DNA of 27,987 nt from an uncultured Blautia sp. (GTDB lineage Bacteria; Bacillota; Clostridia; Lachnospirales; Lachnospiraceae), in the NCBI GenBank assembly GCA_900541345.1, contig UQJE01000027.1:1-27987 (forward strand). The letters are read 5' to 3'. A program made the position numbers and the translations under genes. Each line of letters opens with the position of its first letter. The first letter of the stretch is position 1. The notes below the pieces were generated by a model that worked only from the letters and a program-made list of their open reading frames with translations, was not told the origin of the DNA and searched no databases. This document shows positions 23,668 to 27,987 of this stretch, in pieces.

Positions 23668-23682
23668 AGGAGAAGAAGATTT

Positions 23683-25185
23683 ATGATGGGGAAAACGGTA
23701 TTAAAACTGGAATCCATTGTGAAAACATTTCCTGGTGTGCGGGCGTTAGATGGAGTGCATCTTGATATACGTGAGGGAGAGGTTCATGCTCTGTGTGGGG
23801 AAAACGGTGCAGGAAAATCAACACTTATGAAAATTATCGCAGGAGCGCAGCCGTATACTTCAGGTCATATGTATTTAGATGACAAAGAAGTGGTATTCCA
23901 TTCTACAAAAGATGCGGAAGAAAAAGGAATCGCTATGATTTATCAGGAGTTCAATATGGTTCCGGAGCTTTCCGTAGCAGAAAATATGTATTTGGGACGC
24001 CTGCCGCAGAAACGACCGGGAAAAGTGGATTGGCAGAAATTATATAAGGATTCAGGGGATGTTTTAAATAAACTGGGGTTAAAGTTCAGTGAAAAAACAA
24101 AAGTAAAGCATTTGACGGTAGCAGAAGCGCAGATGACAGAAATTGCCAAGTGCTTAACAATCGGGGCAAAAATCATTATTATGGATGAGCCTACGGCCGC
24201 TCTTGCAGACGAGGAAATCCAGATTTTATTTAAAATCATAGAAGAACTGAAGCAAAAGGGAATTGCAATTATTTATATTTCCCACAGAATGGATGAGATT
24301 TTCCAAATATCAGACCGTCTGACTGTATTCCGTGATGGAAAATATGTTGCGACAAAAGAAATTCAGGAGACAGATTACGATGAAGTAGTATCTCTGATGG
24401 TAGGACGAAATGTAGATAATCTTTATCCTAAGAGAGCATATGTACCGGGCGAGGTTGTCTTTGAGGCAAAAAATATGACAAGCCGCGGTGTAGATCATGT
24501 AAATTTAACTCTTCATAAAGGAGAAATACTGGGACTTACAGGACTGTTAGGCTCCGGAACAATCGAGCTTTCCAAGATTATATATGGAGCGCTTCCGAAA
24601 GACGAGGGTGAAATTTACATTCATGGACAGAAAAAAGACTGCTCCAATCCGAGAAAAGCGCTGGAAGCGGGAATCGGCTTTGTATCAGATGACAGAAAGC
24701 AGGAAGGACTTGTTCTTGGAAGAAGTATCAGAGAAAACATTTCCATGTCATCATTGAAAACTTTGATGAAAGGAATCCGGCTGGATAAAAAAGAGGAAGA
24801 AGAGCGGGTTCAGCAGGAAATCAAATCTCTGAATATTAAACTCAGTTCTCCGGAACAGCTTGTAGGAAAATTGAGCGGTGGAAATCAGCAGAAAGTAGTT
24901 TTTGCAAAAGTACTTGAAGCACATCCGGAAATCCTTATTCTGGATGAACCTACCCGTGGTGTGGATGTAGGTGCAAAAGCGGAAATCTATCAGATTATGG
25001 ATGAGCTTACAAAACAGGGAAAAAGCATTATTATCATCTCTACTGATCTTCCGGAGCTTATCGGAGTCAGCGACAGAGTTATAGTTATGCGAGAAGGAAG
25101 AACAGTATTTGAAATATCAAAAGAAGAAATGTGTCAGGAAACAATTTTGGCGCAGGCTTCAGGCGGGGTGAATGAGGATGAATAA
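23683..25185 (+). CDS. rbsA: Ribose-type sugar ABC transporter, tandem ATPase
   Basis: This 500-residue protein carries two ATPase domains, as in RbsA/MglA. Domain 1 has the canonical Walker A GENGAGKSTLMKI near residue 40 and Walker B IIIMDEPTAAL, but its signature is the weak LTVAEAQ. Domain 2 has a degenerate Walker A (GLLGSGTIEL), a good signature (LSGGNQQK) and ILILDEPTRGVDVG. This uneven pair is usual for the family. Two ATGs occur at 23683 and 23686 after AGGAGAAG. The end overlaps the permease gene. Confidence 0.95.
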   Translation: MMGKTVLKLESIVKTFPGVRALDGVHLDIREGEVHALCGENGAGKSTLMKIIAGAQPYTSGHMYLDDKEVVFHSTKDAEEKGIAMIYQEFNMVPELSVAENMYLGRLPQKRPGKVDWQKLYKDSGDVLNKLGLKFSEKTKVKHLTVAEAQMTEIAKCLTIGAKIIIMDEPTAALADEEIQILFKIIEELKQKGIAIIYISHRMDEIFQISDRLTVFRDGKYVATKEIQETDYDEVVSLMVGRNVDNLYPKRAYVPGEVVFEAKNMTSRGVDHVNLTLHKGEILGLTGLLGSGTIELSKIIYGALPKDEGEIYIHGQKKDCSNPRKALEAGIGFVSDDRKQEGLVLGRSIRENISMSSLKTLMKGIRLDKKEEEERVQQEIKSLNIKLSSPEQLVGKLSGGNQQKVVFAKVLEAHPEILILDEPTRGVDVGAKAEIYQIMDELTKQGKSIIIISTDLPELIGVSDRVIVMREGRTVFEISKEEMCQETILAQASGGVNEDE

Positions 25186-26140
25186 AGAAACAAAAAAGAA
25201 GGTAATTAATCAAATAAATATTTACAGATCTGTTTTGATTCTGGCAGTAATCTGCGTTTTTGCATCTATCTTATCAGACAGCTTTTTGAGTGTGGCGAAC
25301 CTGTTTAACGTTATTAAACAGATAACCGTAGCCGGTATTGTTGGATGTGGAATGACATTCGTAATTCTTACAGGCGGAATTGACTTGTCGGTAGGTTCTG
25401 TTGTTGGTCTTGCAGGCGCAATTGCAGCCGGTATTATGGCAAGCACAGGCAATGCGGTTTTTGCAGTTCTGGCAGCATTGGGAATTGGAATTTTATGTGG
25501 AGCCGCAAATGGATTTTTTGTTGCACAGTGTGAAATTCCTCCATTTATCGCAACACTTGGAATGATGACTCTTTTAAGAGGATGTGTACTTGTTTATACA
25601 AAGGGCGCACCAATTTCTATTAAGGTAGACTCTTATAAATTTATTGGAAAAGGTGTAGTAGCAGGAATTCCATTTCCGGTTATTCTTCTTCTGATTCTTT
25701 ACCTGATTGCACATTATCTTCTGACACAGACAAGCTTCGGACGTAATGTATATGCTTTCGGCGGAAACAGAGAAGCAGCAAGATTATCCGGTATCCGTGT
25801 AAAGTATACAGAATGGATGGTATACGTATTTAATGGTCTTATGAGTGGTATTGCAGCGATTGTTCTTACAGCGCGTCTTGGTTCAGCACAGTCTACAAGC
25901 GGCGAGGGAATTGAGATGGATGCTATCGCAGCAGTTATCCTTGGAGGAACAAGTTTAAGCGGTGGAAGCGGATTTGTTCTGCCTACAGTTGTAGGTGCGA
26001 TGATTATGGGTATTATTGATAATATCCTTACTCTTATGAATGTGAATCCACATGCAACCAATATTGTAAAAGGTGCAGTTGTTCTGATTGCAGTTCTGGT
26101 GGATAAGAAAGTAAAAGATCTGTCCGCAAAGGCAGAATAA
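25178..26140 (+). CDS. rbsC: Ribose-type sugar ABC transporter, permease
   Basis: This 320-residue permease has about ten hydrophobic segments and the family motif GGIDLSVGSVVGLAGAI near the N terminus, plus GGNREAARLSGI for ATPase contact and AAVILGGTSLSGGSG. Two adjacent ATGs exist; I prefer 25178 because GGGGTG lies seven bases upstream, while 25172 abuts it. The start overlaps the ATPase gene end, indicating coupled translation. It should dimerise and dock on the tandem ATPase. Confidence 0.94.
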   Translation: MNKETKKKVINQINIYRSVLILAVICVFASILSDSFLSVANLFNVIKQITVAGIVGCGMTFVILTGGIDLSVGSVVGLAGAIAAGIMASTGNAVFAVLAALGIGILCGAANGFFVAQCEIPPFIATLGMMTLLRGCVLVYTKGAPISIKVDSYKFIGKGVVAGIPFPVILLLILYLIAHYLLTQTSFGRNVYAFGGNREAARLSGIRVKYTEWMVYVFNGLMSGIAAIVLTARLGSAQSTSGEGIEMDAIAAVILGGTSLSGGSGFVLPTVVGAMIMGIIDNILTLMNVNPHATNIVKGAVVLIAVLVDKKVKDLSAKAE

Positions 26141-26185
26141 AAATAAAAAAATACAAAATCAAAAAAAGAAAGGCAGGTATTTTTT

Positions 26186-27130
26186 ATGAAAAAGAAAAAT
26201 TTAGCATTATTAATGGCAGGAGCAATGGCAGCCACATCCTTAATGGCAGGTTACACACTTGTAATGGCAGATGAAAAAGAAGGATATACAATCGGACTTG
26301 CTATGAACACACAGACAAATCCTTTCTTTGTAACAGTAAAAGAAGGTGTTCAGAAAGCCTGTGATGAAAGAGGCATTGAACTGATTGTAACAGATGCACA
26401 GGACGATCCGGCTATTCAGCAGAAAGATGTCGAGAACCTGATTACAAAGAAACCGGACGCAATCATTATTGATACATGTGATTCTGACGCTATCGTATCT
26501 TCTGTAGAAGCTTGTAATGAAGCTGGAATTCCTGTATTTACTATGGACCGTGAAGCAAATGGCGGAGAAGTTATTTCTCATATCGGATATGATGCAATCA
26601 AATCTGGAAAACTTGCAGGTCAGTTTTTAGCAGATACTCTGGAAGGCAAAGGAAAAATCGTAGAGCTTCAGGGTGTTATGGGAACAAACGTTGCCCAGAA
26701 CCGTTCCGAAGGATTTAATGAAGTAATCAAAGAAAATCCGGATATGGAAATCGTTGCATGTCAGGTTGCAGATTTTGACCGTGCAAAAGCTATGAGCGTT
26801 ATGGAAAATATTTTACAGGCAAATCCGGAAATTGACGGATTATACGCTGCAAATGACGAGATGCTTTTGGGGGCATTAGAGGCAATCGAGGGCGCAGGAC
26901 GTACAGATGAAATCGTAAAATGCGGATGTGACGCTCTTGACGAGACAATGGACGCTATCAGAGACGGAAGCGTAGAAGCGACAATTGCAGAGCCTCCATT
27001 CTTCCTTGGAAAAGCAATCTTAGAGACAGCTTACAACTATCTGGAAGGCGAAGAAGTAGAAGAAGTAGTTATTCTTGACAACCAGCTTGTAACAAAAGAC
27101 AATGTAGATGACATTGTAACAAAAGAATAA
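26186..27130 (+). CDS. rbsB: Sugar-binding protein of the ribose-type ABC transporter, non-lipobox signal peptide
   Basis: This 314-residue extracytoplasmic binding protein has a positively charged, hydrophobic signal peptide. Where a Gram-positive lipoprotein would have Leu-x-Ala-Gly-Cys, the sequence is LMAGY, and no Cys occurs near the N terminus. A type I signal peptidase site is possible at VMA/DEKEG. Sugar-contact positions compared from memory with E. coli RbsB: the Phe pair in NPFFVTV, Asp-Arg in TMDRE, Phe-Asp-Arg in ADFDRAK and Asn-Asp in AANDEM are kept. The Asn of NPTDSD is Asp (DTCDSD), a pocket Phe is Cys (CGCD), and the hinge Gln is Glu (IAEPP). The pocket is thus ribose-like but altered. 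Confidence 0.93.
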   Translation: MKKKNLALLMAGAMAATSLMAGYTLVMADEKEGYTIGLAMNTQTNPFFVTVKEGVQKACDERGIELIVTDAQDDPAIQQKDVENLITKKPDAIIIDTCDSDAIVSSVEACNEAGIPVFTMDREANGGEVISHIGYDAIKSGKLAGQFLADTLEGKGKIVELQGVMGTNVAQNRSEGFNEVIKENPDMEIVACQVADFDRAKAMSVMENILQANPEIDGLYAANDEMLLGALEAIEGAGRTDEIVKCGCDALDETMDAIRDGSVEATIAEPPFFLGKAILETAYNYLEGEEVEEVVILDNQLVTKDNVDDIVTKE

Positions 27131-27154
27131 AAAGCAATGATGAAACGATAACAG

Positions 27155-27193
27155 GAGATGTGCGGGATATTATGCCCGCACATCTCTTTTTTT
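27155..27193 (+). terminator. Terminator of the sugar operon, overlapping the convergent gene
   Basis: GAGATGTGCGGG (27155-27166) pairs perfectly with CCCGCACATCTC (27175-27186), with an 8-base loop, followed by seven T. The loop holds the stop codon of the minus-strand permease gene, and the 3' arm codes for its last residues. Confidence 0.92.
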
Positions 27194-27901
27194 CAGGATA
27201 TAAATACTGCATCCGGAAAAGAGCAGGAAGAAGATAACAGTGGAAAAAAGAAATGGCAGCAATCCGTTCTGAAGGCTGTCTTCTGTTTTGTTTGAGTTCA
27301 TTCCCATAAGCATAAGGGCATAAGGGCAGAAATATCCAAGCCCTTTGTTGCTGAAAAGAAATCCTGCAATACTTCCTATAAGGGCTATGCCGATTGGAAC
27401 GGAGAAGCTTCGGATTATCATGGAAAGAAAAAGCTGTAAAGCCCCAATGGCAATGGCGGCGAGAGTTCCACGGAAAAGCCAGGTGAAGATTTCAAACGGC
27501 GGAAATCCGGAAAATCCTACAAGTTTTCCTGCAATCAGATAGAGGACGCCAATCCAGAGCTGGGTAAACAAAGTGACCTTAAAGATAACGGCAAGCTTTC
27601 CAAAATAAATACATGGGATGGAAACCGGCGCAGTCATCAGTACGTTCCAGTTATTGTGAAGGTGTTCCAGTCGCCAAAGGTAGGAACAGTAAAGAGCAAT
27701 CAGGGGCGCATAAAAAAAGTTTGCATAAAATAAAGTTACCTGTGTCCATAGAGAATACCATTTCTGGGTAAGAATCCCTGTATTCTGTATATAGTTAAAT
27801 CCTCCCATAATGGCTGGAATTACAGGGATAAAAATGCAGGCAAAGAAAATAACAGAGTGTTTTAATTTTTTATTTTCTCCCCGGATACATCGAAAAAGCA
27901 T
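27170..27901 (-). CDS. ABC-2 permease, lantibiotic-immunity (MutE/EpiE) type
   Basis: This 243-residue membrane protein has about six spans. The start LFRCIRGENKKLKHS, the motif WRLEHLHNNWNVLMTAPVS after the second span, and the ending SIYILKKRDVRA are those of the permease subunits of lantibiotic self-protection transporters (MutE/EpiE/SpaE), relatives of which also serve as bacitracin-type resistance pumps. ATG at 27901 has AAAGGAGG upstream. Another permease-like gene ends three bases before it, fitting the usual F-E-G trio; the ATPase would lie outside the window. Whether a bacteriocin cluster exists here cannot be seen. Confidence 0.8.
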   Translation of the reverse strand: MLFRCIRGENKKLKHSVIFFACIFIPVIPAIMGGFNYIQNTGILTQKWYSLWTQVTLFYANFFYAPLIALYCSYLWRLEHLHNNWNVLMTAPVSIPCIYFGKLAVIFKVTLFTQLWIGVLYLIAGKLVGFSGFPPFEIFTWLFRGTLAAIAIGALQLFLSMIIRSFSVPIGIALIGSIAGFLFSNKGLGYFCPYALMLMGMNSNKTEDSLQNGLLPFLFSTVIFFLLFSGCSIYILKKRDVRA

Positions 27902-27904
27902 AGT

Positions 27905-27987
27905 TCAGACCTCCTTTTTTTGAATCAGCGTTCTGCAAAGAAGAAAGGCAGCAGCACAGAATATAAGAAACAGAAAAAAGGTAAAAA
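27905..27987 (-). CDS. Partial upstream gene, C-terminal end (probable ABC-2 permease)
   Basis: The minus-strand frame entering from the window edge reads a hydrophobic span (FLFLIFCAAAFLL) and ends CRTLIQKKEV before TGA at 27907-27905. A span followed by a short basic tail is how ABC-2 permeases end. Only about 26 codons are visible. The downstream permease ATG follows after three bases, and its ribosome binding site lies inside this gene's end. Confidence 0.6.
   Translation of the reverse strand, partial: FTFFLFLIFCAAAFLLCRTLIQKKEV

Overview
The window looks like a chromosomal segment of an anaerobic Gram-positive gut-type Clostridia, most likely Lachnospiraceae. This is inferred from the moderately AT-rich sequence, strong AGGAGG ribosome binding sites, near-consensus SigA promoters, a tRNA Pro-Gly-Arg cluster without encoded CCA, an argCJBD cluster, and MarR-ABC-ABC and sugar ABC operons typical of that family. 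No phage genes, insertion sequences, rRNA or CRISPR arrays are visible.

Layout. (1) 1-1972: three minus-strand tRNA genes with a consensus promoter and an A-tract UP-like element, divergent from a sigma-70-like protein lacking region 4 and a sugar O-acetyltransferase. (2) 1996-6207: a minus-strand operon of a MarR regulator and two half-transporters forming a heterodimeric ABC exporter with one degenerate ATP site. (3) 6236-8247: a plus-strand pair of a membrane-anchored phospholipase D-like enzyme and a DtxR/MntR-type metal regulator. (4) 8280-12694: a purine salvage block. Guanine deaminase and an AzgA-type purine permease lie behind a purine riboswitch variant, divergent from a NAT-type xanthine/uracil permease. 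(5) 12736-13893: an AI-2E family membrane protein. (6) 13945-19862: arginine biosynthesis, argG divergent from argCJBD, with ARG-box-like sites between. (7) 19930-20312: a small region with helically phased repeats, a short AraC-like HTH fragment and a 50-residue FeoB-associated Cys-rich protein. (8) 20448-27193: a LacI regulator and an operon of deoC, a PfkB kinase, RbsD, RbsA, RbsC and a sugar-binding protein. (9) 27170-27987: minus-strand ABC-2 permeases of lantibiotic-immunity type, running off the window.

How they work together. In block 4 a purine ligand is predicted to turn ON guanine deaminase and its permease, giving xanthine, which the divergent permease may move. In block 6 the ArgJ acetyl-recycling route makes N-acetylornithine from glutamate; argF and argH are not in the window. 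In block 8 the presence of a deoxyribose-phosphate aldolase, and a kinase whose ribose-2-OH-contacting Asn is replaced by Val, suggest that the 'ribose' ABC system actually handles 2-deoxyribose. This is an inference from residues and context.

The observations most worth following are the variant purine riboswitch with an apparent ON platform, the deoxyribose assignment, the region-4-less sigma-like protein, the 11-bp-phased repeats ahead of the small Cys-rich gene, and the sugar-binding protein whose lipobox Cys is Tyr.
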